Of a stretch of DNA of 64,000 nucleotides, positions 34,854 through 44,562 are shown in pieces (the first letter of the stretch is position 1; each line of letters begins with the position of its first letter). The translations under genes and the position numbers were made by a program. Below the pieces are notes generated by a model. It did not search any database. It had not been told where the DNA came from and worked only from the letters and a program-made list of their open reading frames with translations. Source of the stretch: Bacteroidota bacterium (GTDB taxonomy: Bacteria; Bacteroidota; Bacteroidia; Chitinophagales; Chitinophagaceae); contig JAEWJK010000008.1 in assembly GCA_023386555.1 (NCBI GenBank), positions 1-64,000 on the forward strand. The letters run 5' to 3'.

Positions 34854-35270
34854 ATGTATCCCGCAGAAATAGTATTGCCGATGAAGGCCGAGTTAACTGA
34901 GAATGGTTTTGAAGATCTGAATAATTCTGAAGCTGTTGAAAATACATTGAACCAGGAAGGAACAACCTTAGTTGTGATCAACTCTGTTTGTGGTTGTGCT
35001 GCAGGTGCTGCCAGACCAGGTGTTTTAATGGCAGTAAATAATGCAACAAAACGTCCTGATAGACTGGCTACAGCTTTTGCCGGTTTTGATACAGAAGCAG
35101 TAAATAAAGTTAGAGAACATTTAATGCCTTATCCACCATCTTCACCTGCCATTGCATTGTTTAAAAATGGGGAACTGGTAAGTATGGTTGAACGTCACCA
35201 GATAGAAGGAAGACCTGCCAATGTAATTGCACAGCACCTTATCGGTTTATTCGATCAGCATTGTAATTAA
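34854..35270 (+). CDS. BrxA/BrxB family bacilliredoxin
   Basis: 138 residues. The family motif SVCGCAAGAARPG is present with cysteines at 46 and 48; the CGC is the catalytic pair. Bacilliredoxins remove bacillithiol from protein cysteines after oxidative stress, so the organism may make bacillithiol, though no bsh genes are visible. RPDRLATAFAGFDTEAVNKVR and PPSSPAIALFKNGELV are other family blocks. Monocistronic. Confidence 0.93.
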   Translation: MYPAEIVLPMKAELTENGFEDLNNSEAVENTLNQEGTTLVVINSVCGCAAGAARPGVLMAVNNATKRPDRLATAFAGFDTEAVNKVREHLMPYPPSSPAIALFKNGELVSMVERHQIEGRPANVIAQHLIGLFDQHCN

Positions 35271-35297
35271 TAAGCTTTGTTATAGATGGGTTAGTAG

Positions 35298-35332
35298 GCT
35301 CTACCGTATGGTAGGGCTTATTTTTTAGCCAG
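35298..35332 (+). terminator. Rho-independent terminator
   Basis: GCTCTACC pairs with GGTAGGGC (one G-U) around GTAT, followed by TTATTTTTT. Confidence 0.85.
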
Positions 35333-35351
35333 CTACAACATTTCATGGTAT

Positions 35352-35389
35352 CTTTCGTTGTGTCACTCACTTGTACGTTCAGTCACTTT
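35352..35389 (+). repeat. Dispersed repeat family A, copy (TGTGTCACTCAC subtype)
   Basis: TTTCGTTGTGTCACTCAC is followed by TTGTACGTTC; intergenic, 47 bases before the GlmU-like gene. Confidence 0.8.
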
Positions 35390-35435
35390 GCAGCTTTTAT
35401 CGCCTAACAATTTTATCTTCATCCAAACTTTTTGA

Positions 35436-36566
35436 ATGAGCATTGTTCTCTTCGATACCATTGAAAGGAGGAAGCTGTTTCCACTTACGTATACAAGAGC
35501 CGTAGCCGATATACGAATTGGCATTTTTACATTGAAAGAATGGTGGGAAAAATTATTGCAGGAAGAAGTTTTTGTAAAACCGGAAGAATACCTGCAACCA
35601 ATATACAAAGCTATTCCTGAAGGAGAACACATATATGTAGATGCCAGCGTAATTCCAACAAGAGAATTAATAGAATTGATACTTTCATTGCATACAGGTG
35701 AATCACTGTCAGATGAAAGCGGCATTATTGCATTTAAAGAAAATCGAAATGGTAAAACAATAGAGTTTGCTGGTGCAAAAAAGCTCCATTATCCCTGGCA
35801 GATATTTCAATGGAATGATGAGATATTACGACAACAGTTCACTTTATTTTCAAAAGAAAAATATGGAGTACAAACGGCAGAATCAACTCATGTCATCAAT
35901 GCCAGTGAGGTTTATATTGAAGAAGGCTGTGTTATTGAACATGCAGTTTTAAATGCGTCTACCGGTCCAATTTATATTGGAAAAAATGTTACCATTATGG
36001 AAGGTGTATTTATTAGAGGGCCTTTTGCAATAGGTGATGGTTCTGTAATAAAAATGGGTACTAAGATATATGGTGCTACTTCAGCCGGACCAGAATGTAC
36101 TTTGGGTGGTGAAATAAAAAATTCAGTTTTATTCGGCTATAGCAACAAAGCACATGAAGGTTATTTAGGAAATGCAGTAATAGGTGAATGGTGTAATCTT
36201 GGTGCAGGAACCAGTAATAGTAATGTGAAAAACACAGCAGGTGAAATTTGCATGACCGATTTCGAAGGTATCACCAATGAGATAGTGGGAAATAAATGTG
36301 GTGTTATAATAGGTGATTATACAAGAACTGCTATTAATAGTTCCATCAATACCGGATCAATGTTTGGCATCAGTTGTAATGTGTTCGGTGAGTATTTGTT
36401 ACCTAAAATGCTACCCAACTTCAGTTGGGGAACAAAAGATTTATCTAATTACGATCTGCAAAAAGCAGTTCGTGATATTGAAAATTGGAAAAAACTAAAA
36501 GGAAAGGAACTTTCATCATCAGAGAAAACTATTATTGCCTATATCTTTGACCACTTCAAAGGATAA
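35436..36566 (+). CDS. GlmU-family putative sugar nucleotidyltransferase
   Basis: 376 residues. The N-terminal half starts MSIVLFDTIERRKLFPLTYTR, a degenerate nucleotidyltransferase fold seen in Bacteroidota GlmU-like proteins. It lacks the GGxGTR loop of true GlmU. The C-terminal half is a left-handed beta-helix of hexapeptide repeats (YIGKNVTIMEGVFIRGPFAI and GEWCNLGAGTSNSNVKN). Activity is inferred only: acyl or nucleotidyl transfer to a sugar. It begins a run of tightly spaced genes; tpiA follows after 2 bases. Confidence 0.85.
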   Translation: MSIVLFDTIERRKLFPLTYTRAVADIRIGIFTLKEWWEKLLQEEVFVKPEEYLQPIYKAIPEGEHIYVDASVIPTRELIELILSLHTGESLSDESGIIAFKENRNGKTIEFAGAKKLHYPWQIFQWNDEILRQQFTLFSKEKYGVQTAESTHVINASEVYIEEGCVIEHAVLNASTGPIYIGKNVTIMEGVFIRGPFAIGDGSVIKMGTKIYGATSAGPECTLGGEIKNSVLFGYSNKAHEGYLGNAVIGEWCNLGAGTSNSNVKNTAGEICMTDFEGITNEIVGNKCGVIIGDYTRTAINSSINTGSMFGISCNVFGEYLLPKMLPNFSWGTKDLSNYDLQKAVRDIENWKKLKGKELSSSEKTIIAYIFDHFKG

Positions 36567-36568
36567 AC

Positions 36569-37330
36569 ATGAGAAAACAAATAGCTGCAGCAAACTGGAA
36601 AATGAACCTCACTTACCAGCAGGCCGAAAATTTATTGAATGAGTTGATTGCGACTCCCCATGATCTGAAAGAAGATCAGCTGGCAATCTTTGCTATTCCT
36701 TTTCCTTACCTGCAACTGGCAAATGATAAATTAGGTGGAAAGAAAAATGTATTTGTTGCTGCACAGAATTGTTACAGCAAAAAGTCAGGTGCTTATACAG
36801 GTGAAGTGAGTGTAGAGATGCTTACATCAATGAATATACAATACGTAATATTGGGTCATTCTGAAAGAAGAGAATATTTTAATGAAAGCCACCAACTGCT
36901 TGCCGATAAAATAAATATTTGTTTGGAAAACGGGATGAAACCAATTTTCTGTTGCGGTGAGCCTTTAAATATTCGTGAAGCAGAAACACAAAACGATTTT
37001 GTTGGAAAGCAATTAGAAGAATCATTATTTCATTTATCAGCAGAACAATTACAACAGGTAGTTATTGCTTATGAACCAATCTGGGCAATAGGCACAGGAA
37101 AGACAGCCAGTTCGGAACAAGCTCAGGAGATGCATGCATTTATTCGTGAGCAACTCTCATCAAAATATGGAAGTGAAGTGGCTGAAAACATTTCTATTTT
37201 GTATGGTGGAAGTGTAAAAGGAAACAATGCATCCGATATTTTTTCTCAAAAGGATGTTGATGGTGGATTAGTAGGAGGATCTTCATTAAATGCAGCAGAA
37301 TTTATTACGATCATCAAAGCATTGAAGTAG
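36569..37330 (+). CDS. tpiA: Triosephosphate isomerase
   Basis: 253 residues. Interconverts dihydroxyacetone phosphate and glyceraldehyde-3-phosphate. Active-site residues: Lys11 (NWKMN), His97 (ILGHSERR) and Glu169 (VIAYEPIWAIGTGKTAS), plus the phosphate loop YGGSVKGNNA and the GGLVGGSSL end. It follows the GlmU-like gene by 2 bases and its stop codon overlaps the next start by one base. Confidence 0.97.
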   Translation: MRKQIAAANWKMNLTYQQAENLLNELIATPHDLKEDQLAIFAIPFPYLQLANDKLGGKKNVFVAAQNCYSKKSGAYTGEVSVEMLTSMNIQYVILGHSERREYFNESHQLLADKINICLENGMKPIFCCGEPLNIREAETQNDFVGKQLEESLFHLSAEQLQQVVIAYEPIWAIGTGKTASSEQAQEMHAFIREQLSSKYGSEVAENISILYGGSVKGNNASDIFSQKDVDGGLVGGSSLNAAEFITIIKALK

Positions 37331-37803
37331 TGCCAATAAAACGCAGCGAAGAATTACAACCTCTAAGCAGGCAGCACCATAATGGATTGCTGTTCTGTTT
37401 GCTGCTGCAAAAAGGTATTAAGAAACAGGCTGATCTTGAAGTAATGAAAGAATTCATTCAATCTTTCTGGTATAAAGATCTGCATCATCATTTTGATCTG
37501 GAAGAGAACTATCTCATTCCATTAAGCAGGCAGTATCACAATTTGCAAAATGCTTTAGAAAGAATGGTGAATGAGCACTACCAATTGAAGAATATCATCA
37601 ACGAGAACTCACTTAATATTTCCTACGAATCCATTGAAGAACTAAGACGTAATCTTGATGCTCATATCAGGTTTGAGGAAAGAGAATTATTTCCTTTGAT
37701 CGAACAGACGATTAGTGAACAACAAAGAATTGCTATCGGTACTGTTATGGCCCATGAGAAGGATGATAATTGTATGAATTATCCAATCAAATTCTGGGAA
37801 TAA
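37330..37803 (+). CDS. Hemerythrin-like HHE cation-binding protein
   Basis: 157 residues from a GTG whose G is the last base of the tpiA stop codon (TAGTG), so translation is likely coupled. Four helices carry the metal-binding pattern: LSRQHHNGLLF, HHHFDLEENYLIP, NEHYQLK and HIRFEERELFPLIE. The Glu/His spacing suits a di-iron centre that could bind oxygen or sense redox state. No partner domain is fused. Why it accompanies tpiA is unclear. Confidence 0.85.
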   Translation: MPIKRSEELQPLSRQHHNGLLFCLLLQKGIKKQADLEVMKEFIQSFWYKDLHHHFDLEENYLIPLSRQYHNLQNALERMVNEHYQLKNIINENSLNISYESIEELRRNLDAHIRFEERELFPLIEQTISEQQRIAIGTVMAHEKDDNCMNYPIKFWE

Positions 37804-37806
37804 TTA

Positions 37807-38550
37807 ATGGCTAATATTGAAAGAAGCAGTACCGGCCACATCATTCCAAAAGAAAAAAAGGAATACAATGAAAGGCTTTTTAAGAGAGGCTGGCGAAAGT
37901 ATTTGCATGAATCAAGATATTTATGGTTGCATAATAAAATGAAGGAGCTGAATATTGTTTCACCTTCTATTCTTGAATTAGGGTGTTTTGATGCAAAGAC
38001 AATTGATTATTTACCTTTTGGTTTAAGTAAATATGTTGGATATGATGCCAATTGGGAAGGTGGTTTAATTGCCGGAAAAGAAAAATGGAAACTCAATCCC
38101 CAGGTTCAATTAATCGAAAGTTACCAGCTCAAAGATTTCAATCCCGGTAATAAAACTTTTGATTGTTCGGTTGCTATGGAAACACTTGAGCATTTAAAAC
38201 TGGATGAATTGGAATTATACATTCAAAGGATTGCTGCAGCAACGAAACAATATTTTTTTATTTCGGTACCCTATGAAAAGGGAATTCCATTGTTGTTGAA
38301 ACACCTGTTTAAAGCTTTTCGTTTTAAAGTTGATGAGCCTTATCGCCTTTCTGAGTTATATTATGGAGTAACAGGTGACCTGGACAAAGTTGAAAGAGTA
38401 GAAGGAGGTCATAAAGGTTTTGATCACAACGAACTTATTTCGCTTTTGTCAAAGTATTTTGAGATTATAGAAGTTACCGGTTTGCCTTTTACATCTTTAC
38501 CGGTTAGTATGAATTTTTCTGTTGCTGTTCTAGCTAAAGCCAGAAGTTAG
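37807..38550 (+). CDS. Class I SAM-dependent methyltransferase
   Basis: 247 residues. SAM-binding motif I ILELGCFDAKTIDYLPFG (about 58-75), acidic motif II VGYDANWEGG, and a motif with DCSVAMETLEHL (post-I). The substrate is unknown. Placed between a hemerythrin gene and the flippase and glycosyltransferase genes with gaps of 3 and 45 bases, so modification of a cell-surface glycan or lipid is a reasonable guess from context. Confidence 0.85.
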   Translation: MANIERSSTGHIIPKEKKEYNERLFKRGWRKYLHESRYLWLHNKMKELNIVSPSILELGCFDAKTIDYLPFGLSKYVGYDANWEGGLIAGKEKWKLNPQVQLIESYQLKDFNPGNKTFDCSVAMETLEHLKLDELELYIQRIAAATKQYFFISVPYEKGIPLLLKHLFKAFRFKVDEPYRLSELYYGVTGDLDKVERVEGGHKGFDHNELISLLSKYFEIIEVTGLPFTSLPVSMNFSVAVLAKARS

Positions 38551-38595
38551 CAATACAGTAAACTATTGTATTTTAGCCACCACCAAAAAGGAGAG

Positions 38596-39915
38596 ATGAA
38601 TTTTCATAGGCTTTTATTGCAGAGTCTGCTGTGGAGAGGTTTATTCTTTCTTACTTTTTTCATCATCAGTATTTTATTGCCACGAAGTTTACAGGCAGCA
38701 GGAGCAGGTTGGATATATTATCTCACCAACTGGTTTAGCCTTATATTGCTTGTAGCAAGTTTAAACCTGGAGTCAGCAGTTGGTTACTATGCAGCCAATC
38801 AAAAGATCAACGGCAATAAATTAGCTTGGTTATCATTTACGTGGACGATAGTTGTAGGAATAATCGTTTTTGCCTGCATCAAACTGTATTTTGGTGAGAT
38901 ACAGAATGAAGAGCCGATCACTCAAAACCAGTATCTGTTTTTTGCAGTTAGTTATATCACCGGTGTTTTATTAATGAACTTTTTTACCGCACTTTTTTAT
39001 GCTAAAAGAAATTTCTTTTTGCCTAATCTTTTACTGAGTCTCACCAATATTGCATTCATCATTGCTATTTTATTGGGCGAAAAGGTTGGTATCACGAATG
39101 CAGATATTCTGCATTTTTATTTCTGGTATTCTTTTACTCAGGGTTTTATTTTAATGATTGCCTATCTTATAAAGTACAGGAGTTTCGGGTCCTTGTCATT
39201 TCCATCTATGCCGGAAAATAAAATGTTGATGCGGTATGCATTATTGGCACTTATTGCAAACTTTGTTTATTTTCTTGTGTATAGAGCGGATTATTGGTTT
39301 GTTCGTCATAGTCCTGTTTCATCAAAAGATGGATATGATCTTGGTAATTATATCCAGGTATCCAAGCATGGCCAGATGTTATTAATTCTTCCTCAAATCA
39401 TTGCCAGTGCAGTCTTCCCCCAAACAGCATCAGAGATAGATCGGCAAAGTGTAAGAAACACAGTAGCTCTTTTATCAAGAGGTTTTGTTGTCGTTTATAT
39501 AGTCATTATTGCAGTTATTGCTGTTATTGGTGAATGGTTGTTTCCCTTTGTTTATGGAGAAACTTTTGATAGAATGTACTGGCCAACATTATTGATATTG
39601 CCCGGCATCTGGGCTTTATCAGTCATGGTTTTATTGGCTGCATACTATTCAGGAAAAGGAAATGTAAAAATGAATATTTATGGAGGATTACTTTCTGTAG
39701 TAATCGTTCTTGCCGGTAATTATCTTTTTACTTTTAGATATGGAATGATCGCTGCAGCTTTCATCAGCACCATAGCTTACTTCTCTTACCTGTTTTTCTT
39801 GTTATACAAGTTCAGATCAGAGTACAATGTTGCTTTAGGTGATTTTTTTGTTCCTAAAAGATCAGATTGGCATTTACTGATTCAGCAATTGAAAAAAATT
39901 AAACTGTCCAGATGA
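38596..39915 (+). CDS. Polysaccharide (oligosaccharide) flippase, Wzx/MOP type
   Basis: 439 residues from the ATG at 38596. A TTG start 30 bases further upstream falls in a -7-like sequence and is less likely. About 12 hydrophobic helices with few charged residues; examples are GLFFLTFFIISILLP and FVVVYIVIIAVIAVIGEWLF. The FVYGE and YYSGKGN segments are common in this family. It would flip lipid-linked glycans across the inner membrane. Overlaps the next gene by 4 bases (ATGA). Confidence 0.85.
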   Translation: MNFHRLLLQSLLWRGLFFLTFFIISILLPRSLQAAGAGWIYYLTNWFSLILLVASLNLESAVGYYAANQKINGNKLAWLSFTWTIVVGIIVFACIKLYFGEIQNEEPITQNQYLFFAVSYITGVLLMNFFTALFYAKRNFFLPNLLLSLTNIAFIIAILLGEKVGITNADILHFYFWYSFTQGFILMIAYLIKYRSFGSLSFPSMPENKMLMRYALLALIANFVYFLVYRADYWFVRHSPVSSKDGYDLGNYIQVSKHGQMLLILPQIIASAVFPQTASEIDRQSVRNTVALLSRGFVVVYIVIIAVIAVIGEWLFPFVYGETFDRMYWPTLLILPGIWALSVMVLLAAYYSGKGNVKMNIYGGLLSVVIVLAGNYLFTFRYGMIAAAFISTIAYFSYLFFLLYKFRSEYNVALGDFFVPKRSDWHLLIQQLKKIKLSR

Positions 39916-41081
39916 GGTATGTATTATTGATACCTGGCTGGTTTCCTTCAGAAATAAACTTCCTGTCAGGTGATTTTATTGAACGACATGCAAAAGCTGC
40001 AGCTTTATATTTCCCTGTGAAAGTGCTTTATGTTGTAAAAGATAATAGCCTTCCTTTCGGTACAATAAAACTTCAGCATAGGAAGTATTCAGATAACTAT
40101 GAAACTGTCATCTATTACTATTCTTCGAGAAATTCTATTGCAATAATTGAAAAAATCACTTCGGTTTGGTTACAGTCAAAATGTTTATTTCAGGGTTTCA
40201 AGAAAATCACTTCACAGAATGGAATGCCTTCATTAATTCATGCTCATGTATTAGTGAAACATGCATGGTTTGCTGTAAAGCAATCAAATAAATATAATAT
40301 CCCTTTACTAGCTTCAGAACAGTGGACAGGATATTTGCCAGAAGCAAAAGGTGAGTTCGAGTCTTTATCTTTTTTTCAGAAAAATACTTTACGAAAAGTT
40401 TTTGATAAAGCGATACATGTAACAACAGTTTCGGAGTATCTCGCAAAAAAGATCAGGGAACGTTTTAATTTTAAGAGCCATACGGTAATTCCTAATCTTG
40501 TAGATACAACTATCTTTCAACCATCTTATAAACTTTCAACTGGTACTACTACTACTTTCATTCACATATCTACATTATCCAAGCAAAAGAATGTTGATGA
40601 AATGCTAGAAGCCTGTAAAATATTAAAAGACCAGGGAGCAGTATTTCATTTAAACCTGATTAGTCCGGAAGATCGTTTTTACTTCATAAAAATTTGGGAG
40701 AGCAAGCTTCATGAGTATGTGACCCATTATCCTGAAGTGAAGCAAGATGCACTTTCAAAACTTGTAGCAGAAGCAGATGCATTGATCTTGTATTCCAATT
40801 ATGAAACCTTTGGATGTGTGATCGTAGAAGCAAATGCATGTGGAGTTCCGGTGATAGTGAGTGATTTTCCTGTCTTCGATGAAAATGTTCAGGAAGGAAT
40901 TACCGGCTTTAAAGTTCCGCTGCATGATCCACAAACACTGGCTGATCGTATGCTGAAAATCATTAATAAGCAGCATTCATTTAACAAAGAACACATCATC
41001 AACATCACAAAAGAGAAATATTCTTTCGAGATCATTGGAAAGCAATTCGCTGATTTGTATGATCAATACGCAAAACCTTGA
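39912..41081 (+). CDS. Glycosyltransferase family 4 protein
   Basis: 389 residues, GT-B fold. N-terminal acceptor domain (LIPGWFPSEINFLSGDFIERHA) and C-terminal donor domain with the EX7E motif in YSNYETFGCVIVEANACGVPVIVSD (read in part: E at about 300, E at about 308). Starts inside the flippase stop codon, so the two are translated together. It probably adds a sugar to the lipid-linked glycan that the flippase moves. Sugar specificity unknown. Confidence 0.9.
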   Translation: MRYVLLIPGWFPSEINFLSGDFIERHAKAAALYFPVKVLYVVKDNSLPFGTIKLQHRKYSDNYETVIYYYSSRNSIAIIEKITSVWLQSKCLFQGFKKITSQNGMPSLIHAHVLVKHAWFAVKQSNKYNIPLLASEQWTGYLPEAKGEFESLSFFQKNTLRKVFDKAIHVTTVSEYLAKKIRERFNFKSHTVIPNLVDTTIFQPSYKLSTGTTTTFIHISTLSKQKNVDEMLEACKILKDQGAVFHLNLISPEDRFYFIKIWESKLHEYVTHYPEVKQDALSKLVAEADALILYSNYETFGCVIVEANACGVPVIVSDFPVFDENVQEGITGFKVPLHDPQTLADRMLKIINKQHSFNKEHIINITKEKYSFEIIGKQFADLYDQYAKP

Positions 41082-41123
41082 TAATTCACTTTGTTAAAAG
41101 GCTTCAAAATCCCTCTGGCACAA

Positions 41124-41131
41124 TATCTTTG
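41124..41131 (+). promoter_or_regulatory. -7 box of the lepA promoter
   Basis: TATCTTTG matches TAnnTTTG exactly. Only 8 bases separate it from the lepA ATG, so the transcript is nearly leaderless. Confidence 0.6.
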
Positions 41132-41139
41132 CAGCTCTT

Positions 41140-42927
41140 ATGCAACACATTCGGAATTTCTGTATTATAGCCCATATCGATCATGGGAAAAGTACTTTAG
41201 CAGACAGGCTTTTAGAACATACCAAGACTATCAGCCAGCGTGATATGATGAACCAGGTATTGGATGATATGGACCTGGAAAGAGAAAAAGGCATCACCAT
41301 TAAGAGCCATGCCATTCAGATGGAGTATAGTCTTAATGGAAAAAAATATGTTTTCAACCTAATTGATACTCCCGGCCACGTTGATTTCAGTTATGAAGTA
41401 AGCCGTGCACTTGCAGCTTGTGAAGGTGCTTTGTTATTGGTTGATGCATCACAGGGTATCCAGGCTCAAACAATCAGTAATCTTTATCTGGCTTTAGATA
41501 ACGATCTCGAGATCATTCCTGTCATCAACAAGATCGACATGGATGGTGCAATGATACCTGAAGTAAAAGACCAGATCATTGATCTGATCGGTTGTAAAGA
41601 TGAAGACATTCTCTTAGCCAGTGGTAAAAGTGGAATTGGTATTGAAGAGATCCTTGAAGCCATCGTAGCAAGAATTCCTGCACCAAAAGGAGATACACAG
41701 GCACCATTGCAAGCTTTGGTGTTTGATAGTGTGTTCAATAGTTTCAGAGGAATCATTGCTTACTTCCGTGTGTTTAATGGGGTGATGAGAAAAGGTGACA
41801 AGGTGAAGTTTGTAAATACAGATCAGACTTATGAAGCTGATGAAGTTGGTATTTTGAAGTTAGGACTCGAACCTAAAAACGAAGTTAGCACAGGTGATGT
41901 TGGATATATCATCACCGGTATCAAAAACGCAAAGGAAGTTAAGGTTGGTGATACGTTGACTTTGGTTTCAAATCCTGCAGAAAGTATCAAAGGTTTTGAA
42001 GAAGTAAAACCAATGGTATTTGCCGGTATTTTCCCTGTAGTTACAGAAGATTTTGCTGAGTTGAGAGAATGTATGGATAAACTCCAGCTTAACGATGCAT
42101 CTCTTACTTACGAGATAGAAACATCAGAAGCACTTGGCTTCGGTTTCCGTTGTGGTTTCTTAGGATTGCTGCACATGGAGATCATCCAGGAACGTTTGGA
42201 AAGAGAGTTCAACCAAACGGTTATCACCACTGTTCCGAACGTAAGTTTTATTGCTCATACCACAAGAGGAGAGAAGCTGATCGTAAACAATCCTTCTCAA
42301 ATGCCTGATCCGGTTAAACTGGAAAGAATTGAAGAGCCTTTTATCAAAGCACAGATCATCAGTACACCTGATTACATAGGTAATATTATGACCTTATGCT
42401 TAGGCAAAAGAGGTAACCTTGTTAACCAAAGTTATCTTACCACAACAAGGGTTGAATTGATATTTGAAATGCCATTGACAGAGATCGTATTTGATTTCTA
42501 CGATAAACTAAAATCTCAGACAAGAGGTTATGCATCTTTCGACTATCATCCTATCGGTTATCGTGATGCTGATATTGTGAAGATGGATATTCTGTTAAAC
42601 GGTGAAAAAGTAGATGCTCTTTCTGCATTGATCCATCGTACTCGTTCACAGGATTTCGGAAGAAGATTATGTGAGAAGCTGAAAGAATTGTTGCCTCGTC
42701 AGCAGTTTATGATCGCTATTCAGGCTGCTGTAGGAGCTAAGGTTATTGCCAGGGAAACGATCAGCGCAATGCGTAAAGATGTTACGGCAAAATGTTATGG
42801 TGGTGATATCAGCCGTAAGCGTAAATTGTTAGAGAAACAGAAAGAAGGTAAGAAGCGTATGAGGCAGATAGGTAGTGTAGAAGTTCCACAAGAGGCTTTC
42901 TTAGCTGTGTTGAAATTAGATAGCTAA
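41140..42927 (+). CDS. lepA: Elongation factor 4 (LepA), translational GTPase
   Basis: 595 residues, full length. G1 AHIDHGKSTLADR (about 10-22), G3 DTPGHVDF, G4 NKIDM and G5 SGKSGIGI, followed by the LepA-specific C-terminal region (FGRRLCEKLKELLPRQQFMIAIQAA and KCYGGDISRKRKLLEKQKEGKKRM, partly shown). It acts on the ribosome, promoting back-translocation or initiation. The gene interrupts the glycan cluster and has its own promoter. Confidence 0.97.
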   Translation: MQHIRNFCIIAHIDHGKSTLADRLLEHTKTISQRDMMNQVLDDMDLEREKGITIKSHAIQMEYSLNGKKYVFNLIDTPGHVDFSYEVSRALAACEGALLLVDASQGIQAQTISNLYLALDNDLEIIPVINKIDMDGAMIPEVKDQIIDLIGCKDEDILLASGKSGIGIEEILEAIVARIPAPKGDTQAPLQALVFDSVFNSFRGIIAYFRVFNGVMRKGDKVKFVNTDQTYEADEVGILKLGLEPKNEVSTGDVGYIITGIKNAKEVKVGDTLTLVSNPAESIKGFEEVKPMVFAGIFPVVTEDFAELRECMDKLQLNDASLTYEIETSEALGFGFRCGFLGLLHMEIIQERLEREFNQTVITTVPNVSFIAHTTRGEKLIVNNPSQMPDPVKLERIEEPFIKAQIISTPDYIGNIMTLCLGKRGNLVNQSYLTTTRVELIFEMPLTEIVFDFYDKLKSQTRGYASFDYHPIGYRDADIVKMDILLNGEKVDALSALIHRTRSQDFGRRLCEKLKELLPRQQFMIAIQAAVGAKVIARETISAMRKDVTAKCYGGDISRKRKLLEKQKEGKKRMRQIGSVEVPQEAFLAVLKLDS

Positions 42928-42936
42928 TATTTCATA

Positions 42937-44532
42937 GTGAAGCAATACTTTACATTAAATTTTTTGAAAGGCCAACGGTTATTACTGTTGGTTTTTTTGT
43001 TATTGCATATTGCTATTGCTTCAATTCATATTTCGCAGCAAAGCATCACGTTTGATGAAGGTGATTATTATACCTATAGTGTAAGATGGTTGCAGGGAAA
43101 AGTGGAGAGAACTGATAAGATGTATGATAGCAAATCACCTTTTACTGTTGTAGCTACTTTACCAAGGATCATTAAACAACTTTCAAATCTTAATTATAGA
43201 GCAACAGATTTTGGACATAATGATCTTCTGAATGGAAGATATTTCATGGTGATCTATACGATCATAATTGCTCTCTATCTTTTTAAACTTATCAGGAAAT
43301 TGTTTGGCGAAAAGGCCTGGATACTTCCATTACTATTCTTTCTGTTTGAACCTACTGTACTAAGCTATTCAATGATCATCACTTCAGACATGGCTTCAGG
43401 TGCATGTTTATTGGCTACCATGTTTCACTTGCATGCGTTTTATGAAACAAGAATAAGAAAGCAGTTTATATTATTTTCTATCTTTTTAGGATTGAGTTTC
43501 GTCTGCAAAGCATCATTGTTGTTTTTATTACCATATTTATTTCTTTTGTTGATTGTATTGCTGGTCACAAGAAAGGTCCGCTTTAATGTTAAGAGAATTC
43601 TGTTGTATGGAGTGATCATGTTAGTGATCATCACAACTGTAATCAATGCTGCATATTTTGGAAAAGACAGCTTCAGACCGTTACATAATATGCAGCTTCG
43701 GAGTGAAGTATTCAAAACTCTTTCTTCAACTCGATTCATTAATGCTGTTCCGATTCCACTTCCACATAATTATATCGATGCACTTGATCTATTGCAATAT
43801 CATAAAGAGATCGGTGCAGGTACACCAGAAAGCTCATATCCCGGTGTTGTGATAGGGGATAAGACCAAATACAAAGGAGGCTTTTGGTATTACTATCTGT
43901 ACACTGGTTTCTTTAAAATCCCTGTGGCTATACTTCTCATCTTGATCTTTGGAATATTTCAATTTTTATATCCAGGATCAAGACTCAGATCTTTTCACCT
44001 GTGGTTTATACTACCTGCTTTTTTCTTTTTGTGCGTATTGAGTTTCTACAATCCTTTCCAACTCGGCTTTCGGCATTTCCTGTTGATCTATCCTTTGATC
44101 TTTGTTGCCATAGCAGCTATCATACAATCAATCACTAAGTATAATTTATTCATTAATAAAACACCTTTTGTTTTATTAGGATACATGCTGATCTCTGTCA
44201 CATTCTATTTTCCGCACTTGCTTTCTTACACTAATGAGCTGATCATTGATAAATTAACAGTCTTCCGGCAACTAAAAGACGGCAGCATAGACTACGGACA
44301 AAATTCAGCAGCTTATGAAAAATTTCTCAGCCATAATCCAACATATCAAGCTCCAACTTCCTTTCCCACACCAGGTAAATACTTAGTAAAAGCTTCAAGA
44401 TTGATGGATCATAAACTATTACCTGATCATTCATGGCTTAACGGTTATAACCCTGTTGGTCATTACCAGTTCAGCATGTTCTTATTCCACATCACCGAAG
44501 AAGATATACAAAAACAAAAAGGCCGGCAATAA
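42937..44532 (+). CDS. GT-C fold (GT39-like) membrane glycosyltransferase
   Basis: 531 residues from a GTG start, 9 bases after lepA. About ten or more membrane helices. The first periplasmic loop contains QQSITFDEGDYYTYSVRWLQG with acidic residues Asp40, Glu41 and Asp43, as in the PMT/ArnT family, where such residues are catalytic. It would transfer a sugar from a polyprenyl-phosphate donor at the outer face of the inner membrane. The acceptor is unknown. Confidence 0.82.
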   Translation: MKQYFTLNFLKGQRLLLLVFLLLHIAIASIHISQQSITFDEGDYYTYSVRWLQGKVERTDKMYDSKSPFTVVATLPRIIKQLSNLNYRATDFGHNDLLNGRYFMVIYTIIIALYLFKLIRKLFGEKAWILPLLFFLFEPTVLSYSMIITSDMASGACLLATMFHLHAFYETRIRKQFILFSIFLGLSFVCKASLLFLLPYLFLLLIVLLVTRKVRFNVKRILLYGVIMLVIITTVINAAYFGKDSFRPLHNMQLRSEVFKTLSSTRFINAVPIPLPHNYIDALDLLQYHKEIGAGTPESSYPGVVIGDKTKYKGGFWYYYLYTGFFKIPVAILLILIFGIFQFLYPGSRLRSFHLWFILPAFFFLCVLSFYNPFQLGFRHFLLIYPLIFVAIAAIIQSITKYNLFINKTPFVLLGYMLISVTFYFPHLLSYTNELIIDKLTVFRQLKDGSIDYGQNSAAYEKFLSHNPTYQAPTSFPTPGKYLVKASRLMDHKLLPDHSWLNGYNPVGHYQFSMFLFHITEEDIQKQKGRQ

Positions 44533-44541
44533 ACCGACCTC
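44509..44541 (-). terminator. Terminator of the DUF4476 gene
   Basis: On the minus strand AGGTCGG and CCGGCCT (one G-U pair) form a stem around TTTATTG, followed by TTTTTGTTTTTG. It overlaps the last codons of the convergent glycosyltransferase gene. Confidence 0.75.
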
Positions 44542-44562
44542 TTATCAAATTTGATAGATAAT

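Noticed and set aside
38586..38595. AAAAGGAGAG before the flippase as a Shine-Dalgarno site
   Set aside because: Only 2 bases separate AAGGAG from the ATG, too close to pair with 16S rRNA during initiation.
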